Of a DNA stretch of 64,000 nt, positions 27,757-36,905 are shown one piece after another. Where the stretch lies: assembly GCA_016899975.1 (NCBI GenBank), contig JACJJN010000006.1, positions 60,715 to 124,714 on the forward strand. The letters are read 5' to 3'. The DNA comes from Lacrimispora saccharolytica. GTDB taxonomy: Bacteria > Bacillota > Clostridia > Lachnospirales > Lachnospiraceae. A model generated the notes under the pieces. That model was not told the DNA's origin, ran no database searches, and was given only the letters and a program-made list of their open reading frames with translations. A program made the translations under genes and the position numbers. Position 1 is the first letter of the stretch. Every line of letters starts with the position of its first letter.

Positions 27757-28434
27757 GAGCCTTCCGATCACGAGATACAGGTTTTCTCCATCGGGTGTCA
27801 CAACTACATGCCGCTGTTTCTTCTTCCTGACATCCTGCGAAAAATGCGGGAGACACACCCCAACCTGCATCCCCGCCTTCTCACCGTCCCGTTCCAGCAC
27901 CTGTACCGTCTGCTGGAAGATGAGGATGTGGATGTCATCCTCGGCTTTGCCGACCCCCGCCGCTCTCACGGAACCTACAGGGAGCTTGCCAAAGTCCCGA
28001 TCGTCTGTGTCTGCTCCCCAGACAGCCCCCTGGCACAGCGTTCCTCGGTAAACGTCTCCGACTTCCAGGACCAGCACCTGATTCTGATCGCTCCGGAAAA
28101 ATCCCCGGAACAGGTCAGCAGCTTTCAGGCAATGCTCACAGCCGGCCACCCCATGTCCGATTTTTACTTCTGCGAATCCTTCGAAGCCGCAGGCATACTG
28201 GTTGAAGCCGGTTTCGGCGTTTCCGTCCTGCCCCAGCTGTACATTCCGCCGAACTCTTCCATGATCCAGATTCCTCTGGAAAATACAAAACCAATGTCTC
28301 TGGGCCTGTACTACAAAACCCTGCAGCAAAACGAACCACTGAAACACTTCATCCGCCTGATGAAAGAAAACCTTGAAAACCTGCAGCAGTGGCAGGATAT
28401 GAAATTTAACGACAAAAAGGGAAATAAAAAATGA
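27757..28434 (+). pseudogene. LysR-type regulator lacking its DNA-binding domain
   Basis: About 225 codons of a LysR effector domain are open, from DHEIQVFSIGCHNYMPLFLL through ILRKMRETHPNLHPRLLTVP and LEDEDVDVILGFADPRR to the end LKHFIRLMKENLENL. The N-terminal winged HTH (about 85 residues) is missing, cut at the junction with the dehydrogenase fragment. An in-frame ATG at 27718 lies in dehydrogenase-derived sequence and has no good RBS. It probably once controlled the neighbouring oxidoreductase genes. Confidence 0.8.
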
Positions 28435-28546
28435 ATCAAAAGATAAGTCTAAGACTATACAACAAAGAAAAGAAAGATGCGATACACTTAATCAAAAACT
28501 TCTGGAATTCCGTTCCGCTCCCCTTCCTCACGCTCCCATCACTCAG

Positions 28547-28948
28547 AACCCCACCGGAGCCGGGACTCCAGGGGCAGCCGGCAGACGCCGCGCACCCCGC
28601 TGGTATCCCGCCAGACCCTCCCGGAGACAGCCGGTGCGGTGTCGGTGCAGCGGGCATTTGCGGACACGGATGGAAATTCTTAACGGGCAGAAAGCTCTCC
28701 GGACAGGGCAGGCGAAGTGCCACACGCACTGAGCCTGAGGAGCGCTGAATCGGGAATGCATAAAGCATTCCTGATGAATCGCTCCGGTACCTGTTCGGAG
28801 AGCCTTCTGGCCGTTTAGAATTTCCCCGTGCTCCGCAGCCGCCCGCTGCACCGACACCGCACCGGCTGTCTCCGGGAGGGTCTGGCGGGATACCAGCGGG
28901 GTGCGCGGCGTCTGCCGCTGCCCCTGGAGTCCCGGCTCCGGTGGGGTT
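28547..28948. repeat. 402-bp inverted repeat after pflA
   Basis: The left arm 28547-28655 and right arm 28841-28948 are reverse complements over about 108 bp with a single extra base. The pairing continues with looser identity (about 40 of 52) to 28707 and 28790. The remaining 82-nt loop has its own stem (GGAGCG...CGCTCC and GGAATGC-ATAAA-GCATTCC). The arms are strongly G/C-rich. Open frames seen on both strands here are mirror images of each other and have no RBS, so I treat the region as non-coding. The right arm ends 9 nt beyond the pflA stop. Confidence 0.9.
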
Positions 28949-28957
28949 CGTCCCCAC

Positions 28958-29728
28958 TCACCCCAGATATTTCGTATAGTCTGCGGTGTGAAGAAGCTCA
29001 TTGGCATTGGCGATCCGCTCCTTCGACGGCGGATTGATCCCCTCCAGCGGATAATCCAATCCCAGTTCCTGCCACTTGAAGACCCCAAGCGTATGGTAAG
29101 GAAGCACCTCCACCCGCTCCACGTTCTTCAGCGTTTTGATAAACGCATCCAGCTTCTTCAGATCTTCATCCTTATCGCTGTACTCCGGCACCAGCACATG
29201 ACGGATCCATACCGGTTTGCCGATCTCCGAGAGATACTGCGCCATCTCCAGAATATTTCCATTGGAACATCCGGTGAGATCCTTATGGATCTCGTCGTCG
29301 ATCTCCTTGATATCCAGCAGGAACAGATCCACATAGTTCATCAGTTCCTGGAATTTGGAGAAAAACGGCTCTTTCCGCGTAAACGGATTTCCGCTGGAGT
29401 CAATGGTGATATCCACTCCCTCTGCCTTTGCCTTCTTGCAGAAATCCAGCAGAAAGTCCATCTGCAGCAGCGGTTCTCCGCCGCTGATCGTAATCCCGCC
29501 TTTCTCCGCCCAGTAAGAACGGAACCGCAGCGCTTTCTTCAGCAGCTCGTCCGAGGAATACAGATCGCCTTTCTGCATATCCCAGCTGTCCGCATTGTGA
29601 CAGAACTTGCAGCGCATCGCGCATCCCTGCAGGAAAATGACAAACCGGACACCCGGCCCGTCCACAGAGCCGAAGCTCTCCAGTGAATATACCCGGCCCA
29701 TAACCGGCTGATTTGAGTTTTCCGACAT
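28958..29728 (-). CDS. pflA: Pyruvate formate-lyase activating enzyme
   Basis: This radical-SAM enzyme installs the glycyl radical on PflB under anaerobic conditions. Of 256 residues, the cluster-binding Cys triad is in QGCAMRCKFCHNAD (CxxxCxxC), followed by the SAM-contact GGITISGGEPLLQ. It begins with GRVYSLESFGSVDGPGVRF, as in other PflA proteins. GGAGG precedes the ATG. It lies 191 nt after pflB, with two strong hairpins in between. Right after its stop come a small hairpin (GTGGGG-ACGAA-CCCCAC) and the long inverted repeat, where its transcript probably ends. Confidence 0.97.
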   Translation of the reverse strand: MSENSNQPVMGRVYSLESFGSVDGPGVRFVIFLQGCAMRCKFCHNADSWDMQKGDLYSSDELLKKALRFRSYWAEKGGITISGGEPLLQMDFLLDFCKKAKAEGVDITIDSSGNPFTRKEPFFSKFQELMNYVDLFLLDIKEIDDEIHKDLTGCSNGNILEMAQYLSEIGKPVWIRHVLVPEYSDKDEDLKKLDAFIKTLKNVERVEVLPYHTLGVFKWQELGLDYPLEGINPPSKERIANANELLHTADYTKYLG

Positions 29729-29782
29729 CTCTAAACCTCCATTCCATGATTCACATACCCGTTTTCAGGCATGTCCCAAGTC

Positions 29783-29868
29783 ACAGACAGCCAGCGCGGA
29801 ACCTCCGCCCTGGCTGTCTGTAAGTATTATGATATTTTGTCTACTGTCCCGCCGGAAACTTCCGGCGG
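29783..29868 (-). ncRNA. Two strong hairpins in the pflB-pflA intergenic region
   Basis: ACAGACAGCCAG pairs with CTGGCTGTCTGT at 29783-29820 with an extended GGCGGA/TCCGC upper stem. CCGCCGGAA-GT-TTCCGGCGG forms a second stem at about 29849-29868. Neither is followed by a U-run on the minus strand, so they are not simple terminators. mRNA protection or processing that sets the PflB to PflA ratio is a reasonable guess. Confidence 0.55.
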
Positions 29869-29919
29869 AACCGTATTTCACAGCTTATTGCTGCGGGGTA
29901 TTTGACTTCTTCCTGCCGA

Positions 29920-32172
29920 TTACATGGAAGCGTGGCATGTTCTCGCGATAACATCCAGCTGCTGCTCACGGGTCAGGTCGATGAATTTCACCGCATAACC
30001 GGATACACGGATGGTGAAGTTTGCATACTCTTCTTTCTCCGGATGCTCCATAGCGTCGATCAGTTTCTCTGTACCGAATACGTTTACGTTCAGGTGGTGT
30101 GCACCCTGATCGAAGTATCCGTCCAGTACGTGAACCAGATTGTTGGTACGCTCAGCGTCATCATGTCCCAGCGCTCCAGGGCTGATGGTCTGGGTGTTGG
30201 AGATTCCGTCCAGAGCCTGCTCGTACGGCAGTTTCGCAACAGAGTTCAGAGATGCCAGAAGGCCGTTCTTCTCTGCGCCGTAGGACGGGTTTGCACCAGG
30301 TGCCAGAGGTTCGCCTGCTTTTCTTCCATCCGGCAGAGAACCGGTAGCTTTACCATATACAACGTTGGATGTAATGGTAAGGATGGAAGTGGTCGGCTCA
30401 GAATCTCTGTAGGTATGGCATTTTTTCAGCTTGCTCATGAAAGTTCTCAGCAGCCATACTGCGATCTCGTCTGCACGGTCATCATCGTTTCCGTATCTCG
30501 GGAAGTCACCCTCTGTCTCGAAATCAACAGCCATTCCGTCTTCATCGCGGATCACTTTTACCTTTGCGTATTTGATCGCGCTCAGGGAGTCTACAACGTG
30601 AGAGAATCCAGCGATACCGGTAGCGAAGGTACGTCTTACGTTGGTATCGATCAGAGCCATCTCAGCTGCCTCGTAATAGTATTTGTCATGCATATAATGG
30701 ATCATGTTCAGTGTATCAACGTACAGCTTGGACAGCCATTCCATCATCGCATCGTATTTTTCCATTACTTCATCGTAGTCCAGATACTCGGAAGTGATCG
30801 GCGCGTATGCCGGTCCTACCTGCTGTTTGGACTTGCAGTCAACACCGCCGTTGATCGCGTACAGAAGGCATTTTGCAAGGTTCGCACGAGCTCCGAAGAA
30901 CTGGATCTCTTTACCTGTCTGAGTAGCGGATACACAGCAGCAGATAGAATAGTCATCGCCCCATACCGGACGCATTACATCATCGTTCTCGTACTGGATG
31001 GAACTTGTTGTAACAGAAATATATGCTGCATATTTCTTGAAGTTCTCCGGCAGATGAGAAGAATACAGAACAGTCAGGTTCGGTTCCGGAGACGGTCCCA
31101 TGTTCTCCAGTGTATGCAGGAAACGATAATCGTTCTTGGTTACCATATGGCGTCCGTCCATGCCGATACCAGCCATCTCAAGAGTTGCCCATACCGGGTC
31201 TCCGGAGAACAGCTCGTTGTAGGACGGGATTCTTGCGAATTTTACCATTCTGAACTTCATAACGATGTGGTCGATCAGCTCCTGTGCCTGCTCCTCGGTC
31301 AGGATTCCCTTCTCCATATCTCTCTGGATATAGATATCAAGGAAGGTGGAGATACGGCCAACGCTCATCGCTGCTCCGTTCTGGGTTTTGATCGCTGCCA
31401 GGTATCCGAAGTACAGCCACTGAACAGCTTCTTTTGCATTGGTAGCCGGTTTGGAGATGTCGTATCCGTATACCGCTGCCATTTCTTTCATTTCTTTCAG
31501 CGCACGGATCTGATCTGCGATCTCCTCGCGAAGACGGAAATCGGTTCCCTTCATTCCATGTCTTTCGAACTCGATGAAATCAGACTCTTTCTTCTCGATC
31601 AGGTAATCAATACCGTAAAGAGCTACACGGCGGTAGTCGCCTACGATACGTCCTCTTCCGTAAGTATCCGGAAGACCTGTGATGATCTTGTTGTGACGTG
31701 CTTTCTTCATTTCAGGAGTATATACATCAAATACTGCCTGGTTGTGTGTTTTATGATATTTGGTAAAAATCTCATGCAGCTTCGGGCTTGGAGTATATCC
31801 GTAAGTGGTACAAGCCTGCTCTGCCATCTTGATTCCGCCGTAAGGCATGAATGCTCTTTTCAGAGGCTTGTCTGTCTGCAGTCCGACAATCTGCTCCAGA
31901 TCTTTCATCTCTTCATTGATATAGCCCGGACCGTATGCTGTCAGACCGGAAACAACTTCTGTCTCCATATCCAGAACGCCGCCTTTGGCACGCTCTTCTT
32001 TCTGAAGCTTCTGAAGTTCTCCCCACAGTTTATTGGTTGCCTCTGTAGGTCCTGCCAGGAAGGATTCGTCTCCTTCATACTGTGTATAGTTGTGCTGGAT
32101 AAAGTCACGCACATTGACTTCCTCTTTCCAGAGTTTGCCTTTGAAGTCTGCCCACTGTTCAAACTGCTGCAT
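29920..32172 (-). CDS. pflB: Pyruvate formate-lyase
   Basis: PflB cleaves pyruvate with CoA to acetyl-CoA and formate, a main fermentation step. At 750 residues it has standard length. The adjacent active-site Cys pair lies in [15 protein letters not shown], and the C-terminal glycyl-radical loop reads [19 protein letters not shown] with the radical Gly in SGYAV. AGCAGGAGGAATT precedes the ATG. A strong promoter lies 80 nt upstream. It is divergent from a membrane-protein gene and followed by pflA. Confidence 0.98.
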   Translation of the reverse strand: MQQFEQWADFKGKLWKEEVNVRDFIQHNYTQYEGDESFLAGPTEATNKLWGELQKLQKEERAKGGVLDMETEVVSGLTAYGPGYINEEMKDLEQIVGLQTDKPLKRAFMPYGGIKMAEQACTTYGYTPSPKLHEIFTKYHKTHNQAVFDVYTPEMKKARHNKIITGLPDTYGRGRIVGDYRRVALYGIDYLIEKKESDFIEFERHGMKGTDFRLREEIADQIRALKEMKEMAAVYGYDISKPATNAKEAVQWLYFGYLAAIKTQNGAAMSVGRISTFLDIYIQRDMEKGILTEEQAQELIDHIVMKFRMVKFARIPSYNELFSGDPVWATLEMAGIGMDGRHMVTKNDYRFLHTLENMGPSPEPNLTVLYSSHLPENFKKYAAYISVTTSSIQYENDDVMRPVWGDDYSICCCVSATQTGKEIQFFGARANLAKCLLYAINGGVDCKSKQQVGPAYAPITSEYLDYDEVMEKYDAMMEWLSKLYVDTLNMIHYMHDKYYYEAAEMALIDTNVRRTFATGIAGFSHVVDSLSAIKYAKVKVIRDEDGMAVDFETEGDFPRYGNDDDRADEIAVWLLRTFMSKLKKCHTYRDSEPTTSILTITSNVVYGKATGSLPDGRKAGEPLAPGANPSYGAEKNGLLASLNSVAKLPYEQALDGISNTQTISPGALGHDDAERTNNLVHVLDGYFDQGAHHLNVNVFGTEKLIDAMEHPEKEEYANFTIRVSGYAVKFIDLTREQQLDVIARTCHASM

Positions 32173-32249
32173 AAAAAATTCCTCCTGCTAGATTATGAAT
32201 CTGTTGTTTTGCATTGTTGTCAGTTATTTTCTTAACAATCACAAACCCT

Positions 32250-32278
32250 ATTATATTCAATCCTTTTTCGATTTTCAA
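32250..32278 (-). promoter_or_regulatory. pflB promoter
   Basis: TTGAAA (32273-32278) and TATAAT (32250-32255) with 17-bp spacing read toward pflB. This near-consensus promoter is in keeping with a highly expressed fermentation gene. Confidence 0.75.
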
Positions 32279-32295
32279 GCCCTATCTTGTACTAA

Positions 32296-32307
32296 ATTGT
32301 ATACAAT
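32296..32307. promoter_or_regulatory. Palindromic candidate operator ATTGTATACAAT
   Basis: A perfect 12-bp palindrome lies between the divergent promoters, centred about 58 bp upstream of the predicted pflB start point. The TTGTATACAA core is of the kind used by GntR-type repressors, but no regulator gene is adjacent. Confidence 0.35.
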
Positions 32308-32418
32308 ACCCCAAAATATATTTTTTTCATGATCTGCTGGTGGATTTCGCATTTATGTATTATAATGATAGCCATACGCAAAGATTACCCTACATAAACT
32401 CACAGGAGGTAAGTTCCA

Positions 32419-33345
32419 TTGAAAAAACGAAAACACGAACAGAACAAAGAACCGGCAAGGCGGCAGAATATGTGGAAGGCTGTAAAAATGGAGCTTCGTC
32501 AGCACAAAAGCTCTTTTGCCGTGTATATTGTCCTCCGTGCGCTGGTCATTCTTGTGATGATCCGGCAGATCATGAATCAGAATTATGAGAATGTATTTCT
32601 CTGTATCCTGACTCTGCTTCTGCTCTTCATCCCCAGCTTTATCCAGGTCAATTTCAAGATCGAACTGCCGACAACCCTGGAGATCATTGTTCTTCTCTTT
32701 ATCTTTTCCGCGGAAATCCTGGGAGAGATCAGTGAATTTTATATTTTTATCCCCTTCTGGGATACCATCCTGCATACGTTGAACGGATTCCTTGCCGCAG
32801 CCATCGGTTTTTCCATGGTAGTCCTGCTGAACGATGACGAACGGGTGGCAATGAAGTTATCCCCCTTCTTCCTTGCCCTCGTGGCTTTTTGTTTCTCCAT
32901 GACCATCGGTGTCATTTGGGAATTCTTTGAATGCGGCATGGATGTGTTTTTCGGACTGGACATGCAGAAAGATACCATCATCCATTCCATCAGTTCCGTC
33001 ACCCTGGACCCCGCCGGAGGCAACCGTCCGTACGCCATCCACGATATCACTTCCACCGTAGTCAACGGACAGGAACTGGGACTTGGCGGCTATCTGGACA
33101 TCGGACTTCTGGATACCATGGAGGATCTTCTGGTCAACTTTATCGGCGCCCTTGTCTTTTCCGTGATCGGATTCTTCTATGTGAAAAACCGCGGAAAAAG
33201 CCGTTTTGCTTCACGCTTTATCCCCCGCAAAAAGAGACGCGAAAACGATTACCTCGCCATGATCGACGATGCTTTTGACGAGGAACAGGAAAAATTCGGC
33301 AAAAAAGATGCGCCCGTTTCTTCCGGTGAATCGCCCGCGAAATAA
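32419..33345 (+). CDS. Polytopic membrane protein of unknown function
   Basis: Starting at a TTG 8 nt after AGGAGGT, the 308-residue protein has a Lys/Arg-rich N-terminus, about seven hydrophobic helices and a charged C-terminal tail (RFIPRKKRRENDYLAMIDDA). The segment PFWDTILHTLNGFLAAAIGF, followed by GVIWEFFECGMDVFFG, recalls the D-x3-H and E motifs of the YjdF/DUF2238 group, but I am not sure of this. Homologues of this kind occur widely in Lachnospiraceae as hypothetical proteins. It is divergent from pflB; a TATAAT lies at 32361-32366. Confidence 0.75.
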   Translation: MKKRKHEQNKEPARRQNMWKAVKMELRQHKSSFAVYIVLRALVILVMIRQIMNQNYENVFLCILTLLLLFIPSFIQVNFKIELPTTLEIIVLLFIFSAEILGEISEFYIFIPFWDTILHTLNGFLAAAIGFSMVVLLNDDERVAMKLSPFFLALVAFCFSMTIGVIWEFFECGMDVFFGLDMQKDTIIHSISSVTLDPAGGNRPYAIHDITSTVVNGQELGLGGYLDIGLLDTMEDLLVNFIGALVFSVIGFFYVKNRGKSRFASRFIPRKKRRENDYLAMIDDAFDEEQEKFGKKDAPVSSGESPAK

Positions 33346-33391
33346 CCGGCAAATTCATCTGCCCGCTTTTCGAAAAGGCACAAACACTGAA

Positions 33392-33446
33392 AAAGCCCCG
33401 TGTATCTGAAAATCATAGAAATAAATTTTCAGATACACGGGGCTTT
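33392..33446. terminator. Bidirectional terminator with a 22-bp perfect stem
   Basis: AAAGCCCCGTGTATCTGAAA (continuing AT) pairs exactly with 33425-33446 across an 11-nt A/T loop, with A and T runs at both ends. It separates the converging membrane-protein and transglutaminase genes. Confidence 0.9.
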
Positions 33447-33457
33447 CTGCTATGTTC

Positions 33458-35701
33458 TCAAAAATACCCGTCCCACACACGGAACCTGAATGCTTCCATT
33501 CTTCCCATCTGACCGCAGATTTCTCTGCAGCTTCTCAGATAAAGCTTCCGCATCCGTTCTCTTTCCTTTTTCGTTTCCCGTTTTTCTCCGTAAGCAGTCT
33601 CTGTCACAAGATCCATCGCTGCCTGAAAACTTTCTTCCTCCATCCACGGAAACCTCCGGCAGACATTCTGTACAAAATCGTCCGCCAGCCAGTCTGTATC
33701 CGACGGAAGACCGCCTTTCTGCAGCACTTTCAACAGATCACAGAAAATCCCTGTCACGCCCTTTTTTCTGCGCGCCGCCAGCAAAAATCCGCGCCTTGCT
33801 GCAAGTAATAAAACCACAGCGCCTGCCACACAAAGAACTGCGGCAAGAACCTTCGCCACGTTCAGGATTGTCTGAAATGCCTCCGAATCCAGAAAGGAAG
33901 GTGCCCCGTTTTCTCCCACGCCGCCAGGCTCTCCTGTCTGCTCCGGCGTATCCGTCGCCGTGGGCGTCGGTGTTTCGGAAGTTTCCATTGCCTCCGACGT
34001 AGGAGTTGCCGCAGCCGTCGGTTCCGTTTGCTGGTTCTCCACCGGAAGCTCTTCCTGCAGCGCAGCTTCCGTTCCCGCATCGTCCCGCACTGCGCCGCCC
34101 GGCGTCACCTCCACCGGAATCCATCCGCAGTCCGGCTGATAGATTTCCACCCAGGCATGAGCGCTGCGGTCCGTGGGAAGCGCCGTCCAGGCTGCCCCGT
34201 TATTTTCAAACAGATGCGCCTGAACCGCCAGCCCCGTCGCATAGCGCGCCGGCACCCCGTACATCCGGAACATCATCACCGCCGCGCTGGCAAAATGCTG
34301 GCAGTATCCTTCCTTTCGCTCAAACAGAAAGTATTCGATCGGATCCTCATCCTCCGGAAATCGTCCCACCTGCAGATTGTAACTGCAGTTCTGCGCCAGC
34401 CATGATACGATAAACTGACGGATTTCACCGATATCCTCCATGGGATTCTCATCGCAGATCTGTTTCAGACTGCGCAGTTCTTCCGGCCACTGAAGATATT
34501 CATCCTCCCGGATGGAAACGTCATTGCCCCTCCATGCATCTTCCCGCTCTGACTGTGAAGCCTGTCCCATCAGCTCCAGATAACGTTCCCTCGGAAAATA
34601 ACGATACCCGGTCGTAGGACTGAGCCCTGCCGGTTCACTCTGCCAGCTCAGGTCCGAGAAATACGGAACATAACTTCCATTCTCCGGATAATACAGACTG
34701 ATCTCCATTTCCTGCTGAATGGTTTCCCCGCGTATTTCCTCCAGATACTCCGCGGCAGCAAATGCGTCCTCTTCCTCCGTCTCCCGCGCATCCCAGCCAT
34801 GTCCCGTATACTCCGATCCATAATAGTTTCTCAGATAAACGGTTTCCTCCGGCTGGTTCCACGTAACGACTTCCGCCACCTGGTTTCCGGTGTAACGGAT
34901 GTTGTCTTCATTGGTCAACTCTCCCGGATTCTCCGAAAGCCCCGGGAAGTTCGGCAGGGTGATCACCGATTGCGCCGGAAAATCTGTAAACGTAAACGTC
35001 TCCCGCACCCACTGACGGGTTTCCAGTTTTCTCTCCTCCATCTGTCCGCTCCCGGGGAGCACCAGCACACAGCTGACCCCGAGCAGAACCAATCCTGCCG
35101 CCGTCGCTCCAAGCGCCCTCAAAGGGTAGGCTCTGTTTCCGGCAAAAATCCCGATACAGCAGAAAACTACCAGGCTCATCGCCAAAAGCGACGGGGTCTC
35201 TCCCACTGCCAGCACCGCCGCCAACGGCAAAGTCAGCAGGAACACCACGCCCATCCGGCTGCCTTTCACCACCGCCGCAAGATACAGCAGCAGCGCAAAT
35301 ATCGCCAGGACAATACCAAACGCCAGATAGTCAGACGTGTCCCAACGCAGCACGTAACGGCTCATAAGATCGCCCGGATAAAAATGATTCCAGGAAGTGA
35401 TATGGATGGATCGATACAATATTTCGAATCCACTGCTCAGCGCGGCTGTCCCTCCGATTCTCTCTGTCAGTGCAAATACACCCCGCCCCATCAGCGCCAA
35501 CACTGCCGGAAGACAGAACAGGATCCATCTGCTCCCTTTCCATCTTCGGATTACCCAGTGACAGAAAACAAACAGCAGACTGATCCACACCGTTTCATTC
35601 AGAAAAACAGCAAAATCCGCCTCCTGAAAAAAAGTTTCCCACAGCATCCGAACGGTGCCCAGGATTCCCATCAGATAATAGATGATAAAAAACATAAGCA
35701 C
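33458..35701 (-). CDS. Membrane-anchored transglutaminase-like protein (TgpA type)
   Basis: The 747 residues begin with six or seven membrane helices, followed by an outside domain of the transglutaminase-like cysteine protease fold. The catalytic triad is visible as Cys in KEGYCQHFASAAVMMFR, His in DRSAHAWVEIYQ and Asp/Glu in GWIPVEVTPGG. Then come a Thr/Pro/Glu-rich linker (ETPTPTATDTPEQ), one more membrane helix and a cytoplasmic C-terminal region with a DUF4129-like helical part. It is the third gene of the MoxR-DUF58-transglutaminase operon, 6 nt after the previous stop. These operons occur widely, are thought to act in envelope maintenance, and have no settled substrate. Confidence 0.9.
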   Translation of the reverse strand: MLMFFIIYYLMGILGTVRMLWETFFQEADFAVFLNETVWISLLFVFCHWVIRRWKGSRWILFCLPAVLALMGRGVFALTERIGGTAALSSGFEILYRSIHITSWNHFYPGDLMSRYVLRWDTSDYLAFGIVLAIFALLLYLAAVVKGSRMGVVFLLTLPLAAVLAVGETPSLLAMSLVVFCCIGIFAGNRAYPLRALGATAAGLVLLGVSCVLVLPGSGQMEERKLETRQWVRETFTFTDFPAQSVITLPNFPGLSENPGELTNEDNIRYTGNQVAEVVTWNQPEETVYLRNYYGSEYTGHGWDARETEEEDAFAAAEYLEEIRGETIQQEMEISLYYPENGSYVPYFSDLSWQSEPAGLSPTTGYRYFPRERYLELMGQASQSEREDAWRGNDVSIREDEYLQWPEELRSLKQICDENPMEDIGEIRQFIVSWLAQNCSYNLQVGRFPEDEDPIEYFLFERKEGYCQHFASAAVMMFRMYGVPARYATGLAVQAHLFENNGAAWTALPTDRSAHAWVEIYQPDCGWIPVEVTPGGAVRDDAGTEAALQEELPVENQQTEPTAAATPTSEAMETSETPTPTATDTPEQTGEPGGVGENGAPSFLDSEAFQTILNVAKVLAAVLCVAGAVVLLLAARRGFLLAARRKKGVTGIFCDLLKVLQKGGLPSDTDWLADDFVQNVCRRFPWMEEESFQAAMDLVTETAYGEKRETKKERERMRKLYLRSCREICGQMGRMEAFRFRVWDGYF

Positions 35702-35707
35702 CCCCTG

Positions 35708-36862
35708 TTACAACTCAATCCTCACGCTCTCCCATTCCTCGCCGCCGGACCCGGCGCCGGGAAATCCGGCTGCGCACCGTTCCATATCCCAGAGTTTTCC
35801 ATCCACACTCAGACGCAGCATCCGCCACCCTTGCCGGATTACCGGCTGCCATTCCGAATTTTGCATCGTGTCTGTCCTGTCCTGCTTTCGTGCCGCATTC
35901 GCTTTTCCAGAATTGCGCGCCGTGTTCGCTCTTTCCAGAGTCCGCTCAAATCCTGTCCGCACCAGTGCGCGCAGCGCCTGGTACATATCCTCCTCCGAAG
36001 CAATCGTAAACCGCTGCTCCTGTCCTCGGTATTTCCAGACAATCTCACAGCCGATCTCCCGCTTCAGAAACGTATCCATCAGACATGCCGCCGACTCCCG
36101 GAACCTGTCCAGGAGCTCAGCCGTCTCCTTCTCCGACCGGAGATCCAGCCACAGAAGCACCGCTGTGCGCTCCTTCGTCCTGCCGAATTCTTTGACCATC
36201 CACTGATCCGTACGCGCGCTCAGTTTCCAGTGGATCCTCTGCATCGAATCCCCCGGCTGATATTCCCGGATCTGATAGATGACGGAGGGATCGTCGCCTT
36301 TCTGCGTATCGTCCGTCTCCTCCTCCATTTCCTCTCTGCCCGACCGTGGCGTCACCGTCAGCTCCGCCTGATGCAGGGGCGGCAGGACACTGATCTCCTG
36401 TCTCCCGGGAACCGGCAGATGACAGGAAAAAATCTGAAGGAAATCGTACAGGCAGATCTTTTTGATTCGAACAACGGAAACCCCACTGTGATCCGACGGT
36501 ACCCGGCAGTCAAAATACTGTTCTGACCGGCCTTTCATCTGAAGCCGGATCTTCTTTTTCTCTTTTTTCGACGGCGTCCGGCACTCATATATCTGATAAC
36601 GGATCACCATCTGCGCCGCGGGCAGGATTCCGTCATTGACCAGGCGAAAACGTGCAGCCGCAGTCTCCCCAAGCTCCGCCACATCGTTTCCCTGCACCGC
36701 TTCCATCCTGCACCGGCGCTTCTGCCACAGCAATGTCCCAACCAGAACAACCGCAAGCAGCGTCAGAAAGCAGGCAAACACCAGCAGCACTGCTCCGTTG
36801 AACATGATATAACCGCCCAGCAAAGCCAGTATCAGACAAAAATAAATGACTGCTCGAATCAT
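35708..36862 (-). CDS. DUF58-domain protein
   Basis: At 384 residues it has two N-terminal membrane helices (IYFCLILALLGGYIMF and the next), a beta-rich middle and the DUF58 signature IREYQPGDSMQRIHWKLSAR, followed by a vWA-like region (AVLLWLDLRSEKETAELLDR). The ATG at 36862 is preferred over 36892 because GAGAGGA lies in front of it. It sits between the MoxR ATPase and the transglutaminase gene, the standard arrangement. It probably partners the ATPase at the membrane. Confidence 0.9.
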   Translation of the reverse strand: MIRAVIYFCLILALLGGYIMFNGAVLLVFACFLTLLAVVLVGTLLWQKRRCRMEAVQGNDVAELGETAAARFRLVNDGILPAAQMVIRYQIYECRTPSKKEKKKIRLQMKGRSEQYFDCRVPSDHSGVSVVRIKKICLYDFLQIFSCHLPVPGRQEISVLPPLHQAELTVTPRSGREEMEEETDDTQKGDDPSVIYQIREYQPGDSMQRIHWKLSARTDQWMVKEFGRTKERTAVLLWLDLRSEKETAELLDRFRESAACLMDTFLKREIGCEIVWKYRGQEQRFTIASEEDMYQALRALVRTGFERTLERANTARNSGKANAARKQDRTDTMQNSEWQPVIRQGWRMLRLSVDGKLWDMERCAAGFPGAGSGGEEWESVRIEL

Positions 36863-36905
36863 AACATTCCTCTCCCGCCATGTCTCATGCAACTATTCTG
36901 CTGCA

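Noticed and set aside
27718..28434. Intact LysR regulator reading
   Set aside because: The frame is open, but the DNA-binding domain is absent and the first codons derive from antisense dehydrogenase sequence.
28436..29088. Several ORFs of 100-180 codons in the inverted repeat
   Set aside because: The same peptide text appears on both strands because of the palindrome; no RBS and no homology I recognise.
29902..32235. 777-codon open frame antisense to pflB
   Set aside because: It is a shadow of a highly biased, highly expressed gene; PflB is unmistakable on the other strand.
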